A stretch of 64,000 nucleotides of DNA from Robertmurraya sp. FSL R5-0851 (lineage in GTDB: Bacteria > Bacillota > Bacilli > Bacillales > Cytobacillaceae). The stretch is from NCBI RefSeq assembly GCF_038002965.1, contig NZ_JBBOOE010000001.1, positions 4,197,001 to 4,261,000 on the forward strand, written 5' to 3'. The translations under genes and the position numbers were made by a program. The notes below the pieces were generated by a model. It was not told the origin of the DNA and made no database searches. It saw only the letters and a program-made list of their open reading frames with translations. Positions 24,856 to 33,615 of this stretch are shown one piece after another (the stretch's first letter is position 1; every line of letters begins with the position of its first letter).

Positions 24856-26052
24856 TTGATAAAAAACAATCTAAAAGAGGAAGCACTCAAACTTCATAAA
24901 GAATATAGTGGAAAAATTGAGATTGTCAGCAAGATTGATGTAAACACAGCGGAACAACTAAGTCTCGTATATACACCTGGAGTCGCAGACGTTTGTAAAG
25001 CGATTGTAGAGAATCCAGAACAAGTCGATGTGTTAACATCCAGAGGACATATGGTGGCTATCGTGACAGATGGCACAGCCGTTTTAGGCCTTGGTGATAT
25101 CGGACCAAAGGCAGCCCTCCCTGTTATGGAAGGAAAAGCACTTCTTTTTAAAAAGTTTGCCAATGTGGATGCCTTTCCACTTTGCTTAGATACAAAAAAC
25201 GTGGATGAGATCGTCGGAATCATTAAGGCACTATCTCCTAGTTTTGGAGGAGTGAATCTTGAAGATATTTCCGCTCCCCGTTGCTTTGAAATTGAAGAAC
25301 GTTTAAAGCAAGAACTGGATATCCCCGTTTTTCATGATGATCAGCACGGGACAGCCATTGTTGTTCTTGCTGCGTTAATCAATGCGGTTAAAGTAGTGGA
25401 TAAGCAGCATCGCAGTATCAAAATTGTCATTAACGGTGCAGGAGCAGCCGGAATTGCGATTGCCAAGTTGCTCATGCAGGCAGGATTTCAAGACATCACC
25501 CTTGTAAGCCTTGAAGGTGTGGTCAGCAAAGGCGAAAGATGGATGAATTCAGCTCAAAAAGAGATGGCGGAAGTGACCAATTTGAAAAGAGTTCGTGGTA
25601 CATTAGCGGATGCCGTCCATGGCGCAGATGTGTTTATTGGTGTATCAGGTCCCGGTGCCATGAAGCCAGAACATATTCAATCCATGGCGAAAGATCCAAT
25701 CGTTTTTGCGATGGCCAACCCGATCCCAGAGATTTACCCGGAAGAAGCTCTTGCTGCAGGTGCCGCTGTCGTAGGCACCGGTCGATCCGATTATCCAAAC
25801 CAAGTAAATAACTTACTTGCCTTTCCCGGCATTTTCCGAGGTGCCTTGGATGCAGGTGCAAAAGACATTACAACAGAGATGAAGCTAGCGGCTGCTTACG
25901 CGATTGCGGAAGCTGTTTCAGAAAAAGATTTAAAAGCAGACTATGTGATTCCGAGCGCATTGGATGAGAGAGTGGCAAAAATGGTGGCCAATGCCGTTTC
26001 GGTTGCTACCATTCAACAGAACAAAAGCAAAAGTTCGTTATCCGTATCGTAA
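24856..26052 (+). CDS. NAD(P)-dependent malic enzyme
   Basis: Decarboxylates malate to pyruvate. The start is a TTG preceded by AAGGGG. The 398-residue size is that of the short bacterial malic enzymes (YtsJ-like). N-terminal domain: SLVYTPGVADVCKAI and GLGDIGPKAALPVMEGKALLFK (catalytic Lys); metal-site FHDDQHGTAIV; nucleotide-binding VINGAGAAGIAIAKLL; then AMANPIPEIYPEEA and GRSDYPNQVNNLLAFPGIFRGALD. It follows dctR and completes a malate-use module: uptake (DctP), sensing (DctSR) and entry into pyruvate metabolism. A cre-like site precedes it. Confidence 0.93.
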   Translation: MIKNNLKEEALKLHKEYSGKIEIVSKIDVNTAEQLSLVYTPGVADVCKAIVENPEQVDVLTSRGHMVAIVTDGTAVLGLGDIGPKAALPVMEGKALLFKKFANVDAFPLCLDTKNVDEIVGIIKALSPSFGGVNLEDISAPRCFEIEERLKQELDIPVFHDDQHGTAIVVLAALINAVKVVDKQHRSIKIVINGAGAAGIAIAKLLMQAGFQDITLVSLEGVVSKGERWMNSAQKEMAEVTNLKRVRGTLADAVHGADVFIGVSGPGAMKPEHIQSMAKDPIVFAMANPIPEIYPEEALAAGAAVVGTGRSDYPNQVNNLLAFPGIFRGALDAGAKDITTEMKLAAAYAIAEAVSEKDLKADYVIPSALDERVAKMVANAVSVATIQQNKSKSSLSVS

Positions 26053-26133
26053 AACACCCTTTCTGGTAATAGGTTCCATAACCTGTCCCAAAATCGGAAC
26101 ATACAATCAAATATGTAGGACAAATTATATTAA

Positions 26134-26165
26134 ATGGCTCAGTTCACATACTGAGCCATTTTTGA
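26134..26165 (+). terminator. Terminator of the malic enzyme gene
   Basis: AAATGGCTCAG and CTGAGCCATTT form a perfect 11-bp stem with an 8-nt loop and end in TTTTT. Confidence 0.85.
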
Positions 26166-26240
26166 GGCCTGTTGAACCAAGCTCCCTCTCCAAAACCATA
26201 ATAGAGCGTACCCAGATGAGGGAATCAGCAGAGTTTGGTA

Positions 26241-26430
26241 ATTAAGCGGAGAAATTTCTCTTAATTAGGAAATTGCACTCAAAATCGCTTAATTAGACGG
26301 AGATATTCCGACTATTGGCTCGAAAAACATGAAAATGGGTGATTTTTCTTTGATTAAACGGAAAACCTCCGCTTATATACCCTGAACAGAGCTCTACTCT
26401 GCAGTCTAACCGGAAAACCTCCGCTTATTT
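26241..26430. repeat. Dispersed palindromic repeat, copy R3 (inverted)
   Basis: Reverse orientation relative to R1 and R2. Palindromes lie near 26248, 26299, 26357 and 26410 (GGAGAAATTTCTC, CGGAGATATTCCG, CGGAAAACCTCCG twice). The sequence between the second and third, including TTGGCTCGAAAAACATGAAAAT, matches the central part of R1. It occupies most of the 565-nt gap between the malic enzyme and spore protein genes. Confidence 0.75.
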
Positions 26431-26554
26431 GAGATAAATGGTATATCAAATTGTAGGGTGCATTTCCCTATACAAATTGTTAATGGTTGTGATAGGAAAC
26501 GGAACCCTTTACTTTTCTGGGTGTTTTTTCTTTTACAATATGATTTTTTTATAT

Positions 26555-26585
26555 GAATGTATATTTTTTAAAAAGGTGCAAAATA
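26555..26585 (+). promoter_or_regulatory. Candidate SigG promoter
   Basis: GAATG (26555-26559), 19 nt, CAAAATA (26579-26585) approximates the forespore SigG consensus GHATR-18-CATNHTA. It is 33 nt before the spore protein start, the right distance and the right regulon. Confidence 0.5.
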
Positions 26586-26617
26586 TATAGCTACACCAAC
26601 GAAAAGGAGAGATTGAA

Positions 26618-26830
26618 ATGGACAGAAACAACCGTGGAAATAACTCTAATCAATTAGTAGTACCTGGGGCTGAGCAAGCACTTGAACAAATGAAGTACGA
26701 AATTGCTAGTGAATTTGGTGTTAATTTAGGACCTGAAACATCTGCACGTGCAAACGGATCTGTAGGTGGAGAAATCACGAAGCGCCTGGTGCAAATGGCA
26801 GAACAATCAATGGGCGGTAGCTTCCGCTAA
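26618..26830 (+). CDS. Small acid-soluble spore protein, alpha/beta type
   Basis: A 70-residue SASP that coats and protects DNA in the dormant spore. It has the family core [27 protein letters not shown] (with the GPR protease cleavage site inside EIASEFG) and the second motif [31 protein letters not shown] is the ribosome binding site. Single gene with its own promoter and terminator. Confidence 0.95.
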   Translation: MDRNNRGNNSNQLVVPGAEQALEQMKYEIASEFGVNLGPETSARANGSVGGEITKRLVQMAEQSMGGSFR

Positions 26831-26863
26831 TTTTGTAATAATTTATCCTTAGATGGTAGCATG

Positions 26864-26901
26864 GGGAGAGGTATTCTAACTTACCTCTCCCAATTATTTT
26901 G
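26864..26901 (+). terminator. Terminator of the spore protein gene
   Basis: GGGAGAGGT and ACCTCTCCC form a 9-bp stem with a 10-nt loop, followed by AATTATTTTGTT. Confidence 0.8.
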
Positions 26902-27023
26902 TTACATCCCCCATCATCTTGTAAATAATTGAGGAAATAAGTCGTAATTTCCTTGGAAATATTCGACATGATTCTTATGCGGGGGAAATATTTGAGGTTC
27001 AATAATCTTCTTATTCTTTCCTT

Positions 27024-27197
27024 TTAAGACGTTCTCTTATATCTTTTCTTAATTATTACTACCGACACGACTACTAAGAACGAGACGATACTTAACACTT
27101 CTTGCAAAAGTTGAGGAATCGGCAGGACGTTTTTTAGTATCATTAAAGCAATGGCAGAAACTATTATGACCGTTGAATGTTTATGGATAAAGTTCAT
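27024..27197 (-). CDS. Small membrane protein, 57 residues, unrecognised
   Basis: ATG at 27197 with AAAGGAGAG upstream; the ATG overlaps the stop of the next gene as ATGA. The sequence begins MNFIHKHSTVIIVSA and ends KKRYKRTS. It has two hydrophobic segments (about residues 9-21 and 32-49) and a basic C-terminus. Translation coupling with the 85-residue gene argues that it is real. No function can be named. Confidence 0.6.
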   Translation of the reverse strand: MNFIHKHSTVIIVSAIALMILKNVLPIPQLLQEVLSIVSFLVVVSVVIIKKRYKRTS

Positions 27198-27451
27198 AGA
27201 TCTCTCCTTTTTATTTTCTTATATGAAGTTATAATACTTGCACAAACAATAAAAACTCCTAGCAAGGAAATAAGATAAACATACGGGGAAATCACCGTAC
27301 CAAAAGCCACTTCATTTTGGAGCAAGTATACCTCCCCTTGCATGTCCGGTGTATAGTAGATGGTTTTTATATAACCTATTCCTATGGTACTTAATAAATA
27401 AAGGATATGTAGAATGATTGAAGCCATAAAAGCTTGTAATACTGTTTTCAT
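27194..27451 (-). CDS. Small membrane protein, 85 residues, unrecognised
   Basis: ATG with AAGGAGG upstream. Two membrane helices (about residues 6-30 and 54-75) flank an outside loop (YYTPDMQGEVYLLQNEVAFGTVISPY); the C-terminus is basic (SYKKIKRRDL). It starts 17 nt after the terminator hairpin of the GGDEF-EAL gene, so it is expressed by read-through of that terminator or from a promoter inside it. Coupled by an ATGA overlap to a 57-residue membrane protein gene. Confidence 0.65.
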   Translation of the reverse strand: MKTVLQAFMASIILHILYLLSTIGIGYIKTIYYTPDMQGEVYLLQNEVAFGTVISPYVYLISLLGVFIVCASIITSYKKIKRRDL

Positions 27452-27467
27452 AGATACCTCCTTTTTG

Positions 27468-27503
27468 CAAAAAAGTCCTTTAAGAACATTATCTTAAAGG
27501 ACT
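27468..27503 (-). terminator. Terminator of the GGDEF-EAL gene
   Basis: AGTCCTTTAAG and CTTAAAGGACT form a perfect 11-bp stem with an 8-nt loop; on the minus strand it is followed by TTTTTTGC. Confidence 0.85.
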
Positions 27504-27556
27504 CCCCAGTAAACAATATCTCTTTACATGAAAACACATTTTTTAATCTCTTAAAA

Positions 27557-29959
27557 CTATACATTAGTAACCTTAAAATGCATCAGCTTACTAACCTCTG
27601 CGACAGGAACTGGTTTACTTATATAATAACCTTGAATTTGGTCGCAGCCTTTTTCTTTAAGTATTTGGTACTGTCTTTCATTTTCAACACCTTCAGCAAT
27701 CGTTTTTAAGTTAAGGTTTGTTGCTAATGCTAAAATGGTTGAAACAATTGCCTGGTTGCTTTGATCGTTTTCGATATCATTGATAAAGCTTTTATCAATT
27801 TTTAAGATATCAATCGGTAAATTTTTTATATGACTCAGCGAAGAATAGCCTGAACCAAAATCATCTATGGAAATTTTAATGCCTAATTGTTTCAGTTTGT
27901 TTAACTTACTAATGACTAGTTCCGTATCCATTGTTGAACTTTCCGTTATTTCTAATTCCAAATATACCGGGTCGGCTAACGTGTCTTTTAATATGGCTTC
28001 TACTTTTTCAACAAAGTCCTTTTGAATAAATTGTATGGTGGATACATTAACGGAAACCCCGAGATGTTCAACTCCCTCATCTTCCCACTTTTTTAGCTGT
28101 AAACAAGCTTCACGAAGGACCCATTCACCTAGCTTTAAGATTAATCCGGTTTCCTCAGCAAGCGGGATAAATGTAGACGGTGAAATGTTCCCATATTCAC
28201 TATGTTTCCATCGAAGCAAAGCTTCCACTCCAATAATTTCATTACTTAGCAGTTCCAGCTTAGGTTGATACGCGATACTCAATTCATTAAGTTCAATCGC
28301 TTTTCGCAAGCCATTTTCTAGATTCACTTTTAAAGTAATATGATCATCCATGCTTACATTGAAAGTCTGGTAGCGGTTCTTCCCTTGCTCCTTTGCACTG
28401 TACATGGAGGTATCTGCTCTTTTAATTAGACTATTTAAGCTCGATCCGTGATCCGGATATAGAGAAATACCGATACTTGAAGTAATAAATAGCTCATTTC
28501 CATTTATTGATATAGGTTTCTGGAGCTCATTGATAATTTGTTCAGCTAATCTTTCAGCTTCTTCCTTTGATGTGTTTCTGACCAAGATCATAAATTCGTC
28601 CCCACCTTGGCGGGACACTACATTATCCTTGCCTACTATATTTTTAAGTAGGTTAGAAACAGAAACTAATAACAAATCGCCCGTGTGGTGGCCTAATGTG
28701 TCATTGATGAATTTAAAGCGGTCCAAGTCAATGAACATGATGGCAAATCTACTATTTAACTGATTAGTTTCTTGAATAGCGCTCTCTATTTTTTCTTCAA
28801 AGTACCTGCGATTCGTTAAGGAAGTTAAACTATCGTGATAAGCAATATACTCTATTTTTCTAATGGACTCTTCTAGTTCTTGATTCTTTTCAATGATTTC
28901 TTTTGTTCGTTGTTGAACTTTTATTTCTAGTTCCCTATTTAACTCTTTCGTTTCAAAAATTAATTCACTATTTTGAACCAGGGTAAGAATCTGTCTGATG
29001 ATAATTAATAATGTAGAAGCGATTGAGCCAATAACAAGACTGTTAATCGCTAAATTCCCTTGAAATATCATGAAAATAAAAATGGTGATAACTGAGAGGT
29101 ACGGAAGCATTAATTTTATTGTTAGAAAGTCAATAATTTTTCCACTGTTTCTTTTCTGTTCTGTTTCCGATTCCACTAGAACTTTACCATCTTTTTTATT
29201 ATATACACTCGCCAACCCAAACAATAACATGGATAGTGGCCAAAGAGGATCCATATAACTCCCTGATAAATATAAATTGTTCATCGTCAAATATAAATAA
29301 TCCATATTAGCAAAAAGTAAGATTGAAAAAGCGATAACATTAATGATGAATACCTTTTTTGGCAAAACACTCTGTGACATATAATATAAGCTTAGCAAGG
29401 CAAATAACATGACTAGAATAGCAATTGGATAACTAACAGAAACAACTGTATACATAAACCCAAACTCTATAGCCGAGTCTAGAATGGGCGCAATGACAAA
29501 ATGCCAACTAATGGATGAAACGACAATCATGACAATAATAATATCGAAAATATATTGAACGGTTTTAGAAATGTTTTTTGTTAATGACTGAACAAACACT
29601 AAAGCGAAAATATAAAGAATGATACTTATGTACCAAAATAAATCGGATAAATTAGTACTATGAGTATTTGGAAAAAAGGTAAAGTTATATCTAAATATAA
29701 CCATTCCCACACCATAGCTAAAGGTAGCAACCGCCGTTAATAACCAGTAATATCTTATCTTCTCATTTTTCAGATGGAAAAATTGCTTAATTATAAAAAT
29801 ACCGCTCACGAATGGCGCAATGACTTGAAATCCATTCCCACCGAGCAAAATTAGTTCTTTCTCATCTTTAAAGCAGATAATTAATGCGTAATAACTTAGT
29901 ATATAAATGCCAATAAAATACTTTGAGCGTTTTTCTAAAATTGATGCCCAATCTCCCAT
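27557..29959 (-). CDS. Membrane GGDEF-EAL protein (c-di-GMP cyclase/phosphodiesterase)
   Basis: An 800-residue protein. The N-terminal ~320 residues hold about nine hydrophobic helices (a MASE-like membrane sensor), then a coiled coil (335-365), a GGDEF domain (about 370-530; intact GGDEF at 452-456) and an EAL domain (about 545-795; EAL at 579-581, DDFGSGYSSL and the QGY-SKP end). Both catalytic sites appear intact, so it could make and/or degrade c-di-GMP. AGAGGAA precedes the ATG. Two c-di-GMP-related genes occur in the window (this one and an HD-GYP gene), both near chemoreceptors. Confidence 0.93.
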   Translation of the reverse strand: MGDWASILEKRSKYFIGIYILSYYALIICFKDEKELILLGGNGFQVIAPFVSGIFIIKQFFHLKNEKIRYYWLLTAVATFSYGVGMVIFRYNFTFFPNTHSTNLSDLFWYISIILYIFALVFVQSLTKNISKTVQYIFDIIIVMIVVSSISWHFVIAPILDSAIEFGFMYTVVSVSYPIAILVMLFALLSLYYMSQSVLPKKVFIINVIAFSILLFANMDYLYLTMNNLYLSGSYMDPLWPLSMLLFGLASVYNKKDGKVLVESETEQKRNSGKIIDFLTIKLMLPYLSVITIFIFMIFQGNLAINSLVIGSIASTLLIIIRQILTLVQNSELIFETKELNRELEIKVQQRTKEIIEKNQELEESIRKIEYIAYHDSLTSLTNRRYFEEKIESAIQETNQLNSRFAIMFIDLDRFKFINDTLGHHTGDLLLVSVSNLLKNIVGKDNVVSRQGGDEFMILVRNTSKEEAERLAEQIINELQKPISINGNELFITSSIGISLYPDHGSSLNSLIKRADTSMYSAKEQGKNRYQTFNVSMDDHITLKVNLENGLRKAIELNELSIAYQPKLELLSNEIIGVEALLRWKHSEYGNISPSTFIPLAEETGLILKLGEWVLREACLQLKKWEDEGVEHLGVSVNVSTIQFIQKDFVEKVEAILKDTLADPVYLELEITESSTMDTELVISKLNKLKQLGIKISIDDFGSGYSSLSHIKNLPIDILKIDKSFINDIENDQSNQAIVSTILALATNLNLKTIAEGVENERQYQILKEKGCDQIQGYYISKPVPVAEVSKLMHFKVTNV

Positions 29960-30112
29960 GGTGAATTCCTCTTTCTGTTACTCATTTATGCTAGATAATC
30001 AATAAAAATACGAAAATATACCTATTACTATTTTACCATGACAACAACAGAAGATAAGTAGGATTTTGTCGAAAAAGCTTTTGGTAAATATTAAATTGTA
30101 TGTTAGAAAATA

Positions 30113-30146
30113 AAAAGGCCGTGTTTGACGAAATACACAGCCTTTT
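30113..30146 (-). terminator. Terminator of the Cache chemoreceptor gene
   Basis: On the minus strand AAAAGGCTGTGT pairs with ACACGGCCTTTT (one G-T pair), followed by further T. Confidence 0.8.
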
Positions 30147-30152
30147 AATCTC

Positions 30153-31868
30153 TTATAATTTAAACTTTCCTGTCAATTCCTTCATCGTGGTTGACATCGT
30201 AACCAGCTCTTCGATTGACTCCGTCATATGTAAAACTAAGCGTTCTTGTTCTAATGTAATATCTACGGTTTTTCTCACTTCAGTTGAGGCTTGCTCCGCA
30301 ATATTAGCTGTCTCTTTAGCTGATGCTGTGATTTCTTCCGTGGCTGCAGACATTTCTTCAGAAGTTGCAGTCACTTCTTGGATTTTCACGTTTACTTCCT
30401 GTATGGCTCCTAGAATGTTTTTAAAAACCATTCCCGTTTCTCCAACCGAATGGATACCCTCTTTTACATCATCTAAAACAATCTTCATATTCTCTGCTGT
30501 TATATTCGTATCACTATTGATTTTCTCAATAATGTTCCGTATATTAACCGTTGAACTTTCGGATTGCTCAGCTAGTTTACGCACTTCATCAGCAACCACC
30601 GCAAATCCTTTACCCGCTTCTCCTGCGCGCGCTGCTTCAATCGCTGCATTTAACGCAAGTAAATTCGTTTGAGAAGCAATCCCTTGAATAATTTCTACAA
30701 TGGACTCAATATCCTTTGAATGGGCTTGTAATGTCATGATGGAACTTGACGATTCATTAACTGAACGACTAATGGTATTCATCTGTTCCACTAAATCATT
30801 CACTTTTTGGTTACCTACCTCTATTTCGCCCTGTGTCTTGGCAGAAAGTTCCGTAACAACAGAAGAGTTGACGGCAATATCGTTGATATTCTCTGACACT
30901 TCTTCTATGATTTTTGCACTATCAACCAAGCTTTTATATTGAGTGTCCACTTGAGAGGCCATTTGCTCCATGATGACTGATATCTCATTACTTGCCCCTT
31001 TGGTTTCGTTCGCACTTACTAACAATTGCGACGTTGTTCCACTCATTGTTACCGAGCTTTCGTTGATTACCCCAATCATCCTCTTTAATTCTTGAAGCAT
31101 ATGATTAAATGAAGCTGTTAAACTTCCAATTTCATCTTTCCTATCAGACTCAATCGTAACCGTTAAATCACCTTTTCCAACTAATTCGACCTTCTTGGCT
31201 AAATGTTTTAGCGGATTCACTAGTGACACTGTGGCTATGGAAATCAATAATATACTCAATAATACGATTCCAACGGTCATCCACATTAACTTTATCTTAC
31301 TCGCCTGTAGAGACGAATACACCAAACTAGCATCTAAATCAGCGCCTAATATCCCGATTAATTCTCCAGAATCCGATTTGATCGGTATATAGGCTGAAAC
31401 TAAGCCACCATACTCTTCTGAATAAGTCAATTCCCCAACTTGTGACTTACCCGTTTCAAAAGCCTTCACTAGCAAGGGGTAATCATCAACGCCCTCTTCG
31501 ACATCGCCTAATTCTGAGGCATCTTGTAGCATACCATCAACCATATAATAATATTCAAATTCTCCATCTTTCTCTTGTCGACCCATCGTATATAAATAGA
31601 CCAACCCATTGGTTTCTCGTATTTCGTTTAGACGTTCTTTCAATTCATAATAATAATCCGTTTCCCCTGAATCTAGTGAGATTTCCTCATATAGATCCAA
31701 ATCAATCACTTTAACAGCATTTTCAGTAATGGATAGCGCTTGGTCTCCTAATGAACTTGTAATCACATTTTTGGACGTTTGAAAAGAAATAAAGCTAGTT
31801 ACCACTCCCGAAATCAATATTAAACTTGAGAAAATAACGATCATTTTCAATTTTAAACTCTTGTTCAT
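30153..31868 (-). CDS. Methyl-accepting chemotaxis protein with extracellular Cache domain
   Basis: Start chosen at 31868 ([13 protein letters not shown]) because GAGGGAG precedes it; a longer frame to 31976 lacks a site. The 571-residue protein has TM1 (8-30), an extracellular dCache-like sensor (30-205; [32 protein letters not shown]), TM2 (about 208-230), HAMP (230-285) and a signalling domain with the invariant hairpin [35 protein letters not shown] (given here as a region, about residues 425-460). It senses an unknown small molecule and feeds CheA. Single gene with a TATAAT box about 50 nt upstream. Confidence 0.93.
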   Translation of the reverse strand: MNKSLKLKMIVIFSSLILISGVVTSFISFQTSKNVITSSLGDQALSITENAVKVIDLDLYEEISLDSGETDYYYELKERLNEIRETNGLVYLYTMGRQEKDGEFEYYYMVDGMLQDASELGDVEEGVDDYPLLVKAFETGKSQVGELTYSEEYGGLVSAYIPIKSDSGELIGILGADLDASLVYSSLQASKIKLMWMTVGIVLLSILLISIATVSLVNPLKHLAKKVELVGKGDLTVTIESDRKDEIGSLTASFNHMLQELKRMIGVINESSVTMSGTTSQLLVSANETKGASNEISVIMEQMASQVDTQYKSLVDSAKIIEEVSENINDIAVNSSVVTELSAKTQGEIEVGNQKVNDLVEQMNTISRSVNESSSSIMTLQAHSKDIESIVEIIQGIASQTNLLALNAAIEAARAGEAGKGFAVVADEVRKLAEQSESSTVNIRNIIEKINSDTNITAENMKIVLDDVKEGIHSVGETGMVFKNILGAIQEVNVKIQEVTATSEEMSAATEEITASAKETANIAEQASTEVRKTVDITLEQERLVLHMTESIEELVTMSTTMKELTGKFKL

Positions 31869-32006
31869 AGACGTCTCCCTCTTTAATACAAATAATAGGA
31901 CTATTATACTAAAAAAGAGGTTATAACTTAATTCTTTATTGTTCGACAAATAACGACTTTCACTTTCGGTCTTCACTGTATCGGTTTCGTGTAGGTATAA
32001 GAATTC

Positions 32007-32196
32007 ATAGGCGGAGAATTTCCTGCTAATGTATATAGGGGAGGGCTAAAAGGTGGATTTAAGCGGAGATATTCCGGTTACATGCTCTAAATAAGGCAAA
32101 ATCCAAGGATTTGGATAAAATAAACGAAAAAACTCCCCTTATCTTTAAGGAAATATGAGTATTTCCCAAGTTAGGCGGAATTCTTCCGTTTATTTT
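32007..32196. repeat. Dispersed palindromic repeat, copy R4
   Basis: In the 373-nt gap between the chemoreceptor and minJ. Units: GGCGGAGAATTTCC near 32010, AGCGGAGATATTCCGG near 32060, GGCGGAATTCTTCCG near 32174; the fourth unit (near 32127) is degenerate. Same orientation as R1. More diverged than R1-R3. Confidence 0.65.
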
Positions 32197-32241
32197 TCAT
32201 ACATAGTGAACTCTGCAATCAATCAGTTATTACTGAACAAC

Positions 32242-33453
32242 TTATACCGCTTCTGTTCCCCACTTCTTCTCATCCTGAACAAACAGAATACCTAACTCAT
32301 GATGATCGCCTTCGTAGAGGGCTCGCTGAACAAAGCGAACCTGTCCATTGACGTCTAACACCTCGAGCTTACAGTGAGCACGATTTCGCTGCAGCGCCTC
32401 ATAGACCTCTGCTTCGTTATGTACAATTGTTCCGTTTACCTTAGAAACAATTTCTCCAACGGAAAGCTTCATTTTTTGTGCAGGAGAATGTGGTAGCACT
32501 CCTAAAATCATAACTCCTTGATTGCGCTTGGAAAAATAGAAAGGACCACTTTCTTCCTTCGTTTTTTGACTAAAATAGATCACTTCGCGTCCAAGGATTC
32601 CGATAGCAACGACTGCTAATGATAAAATCGGCAGCCAATACGAAGCAATGGCGATGGCTGTTAGCACGAAGCCATGGGCCATGATTTGCTTTCCAACATG
32701 TGAGACTGCCTGAGTTGGCAGGGCTCCTTGGATGTGTTGATAATGTCCGAGTGCAAACGGAACTAATAATAGTCCGTAGCCTTCTCCAGCTACATTAAAC
32801 ACCGGCCACCATTCAAACGGAAGCTGCTGGAGGGCATCTCCAGGGACCAACAGAAGAAGCGGCAACATCCACACTCGCTTGAGTTCGTGAACGCCTACTC
32901 GTTGGCCGCGTTTGCTCGTCATGAGCTTAGGCGAGGTCCCCTTCTTTCCATTTTTCAAAATAAGAATGCCTTCTGCGATGACTAGTAGAGCTAGCAGGAC
33001 CGTGATGGACGGGTAGAGCTTGTCTTCTAGGCTGCTGAAGAGATCAGGGAAAAGCGGGATACTCCAGTCCTTGCCTGCTGTAAAAAAGAGGGCGAAGAAA
33101 GTGAGACCCACGGTGTATACCGATGATAGCAGGCGTACACGAATGCTCAGGATGATCGTGATTGCGGCAATAAACAGGATGGCCGCTAGTGGAATGACCA
33201 CTCCTGCGGCGATCATGATGATCGACAGTATGGATCCGAGCAATAGTCCGAGCGGTAGTAACTGACGAAGCTCATAGTAGGCATTTTCGGCGCGAACGTG
33301 AAAATGACTTCGCTCTCTCTTTACTCGAGAAACTCCTAAAAATGCCGCGAGTAGGAATGTGAAGTAAAACACTGGATGTATTAATAGTTTTGCGAATCCC
33401 CAAGCCATTTCTAATAGCCACTCTAGAACCAAACTAGCCACCAACCTTATCAA
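32242..33453 (-). CDS. minJ: Cell division topological determinant MinJ
   Basis: Bridges DivIVA to MinD/MinC at poles and septum. The 403-residue protein has about seven to eight membrane helices and a C-terminal cytoplasmic PDZ domain (about residues 305-390; VMILGVLPHSPAQKMKLSVGEIVSKVNG), the MinJ (YvjD) plan and length. It follows ctpB as in B. subtilis. The start is uncertain: TTG at 33453 or TTG at 33432, neither with a strong ribosome binding site; the second would match the short N-terminus of B. subtilis MinJ better. Confidence 0.88.
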   Translation of the reverse strand: MIRLVASLVLEWLLEMAWGFAKLLIHPVFYFTFLLAAFLGVSRVKRERSHFHVRAENAYYELRQLLPLGLLLGSILSIIMIAAGVVIPLAAILFIAAITIILSIRVRLLSSVYTVGLTFFALFFTAGKDWSIPLFPDLFSSLEDKLYPSITVLLALLVIAEGILILKNGKKGTSPKLMTSKRGQRVGVHELKRVWMLPLLLLVPGDALQQLPFEWWPVFNVAGEGYGLLLVPFALGHYQHIQGALPTQAVSHVGKQIMAHGFVLTAIAIASYWLPILSLAVVAIGILGREVIYFSQKTKEESGPFYFSKRNQGVMILGVLPHSPAQKMKLSVGEIVSKVNGTIVHNEAEVYEALQRNRAHCKLEVLDVNGQVRFVQRALYEGDHHELGILFVQDEKKWGTEAV

Positions 33454-33572
33454 TCTATTTCCGAACTTTCCTATTAATCTTTATTTTACCAAATGAAAGG
33501 AGAATTCGATATTAGAAATATTTTGGATAATAGTGGATAAAGGGATTTAGGGGAATATTCACGGAATTTCCA

Positions 33573-33610
33573 TAACAAAAATACCCTCTTACCCATGAGG
33601 ATAAGAGGGT
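33573..33610 (-). terminator. Terminator of ctpB
   Basis: ACCCTCTTA and TAAGAGGGT form a perfect 9-bp stem; the minus strand continues with TATTTTTGTT. It separates ctpB from minJ. Confidence 0.8.
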
Positions 33611-33615
33611 CAATC

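Noticed and set aside
30100..30672. 190-residue open frame antisense to the chemoreceptor
   Set aside because: It mirrors the conserved signalling domain on the other strand and has no good ribosome binding site; a shadow of the real gene.
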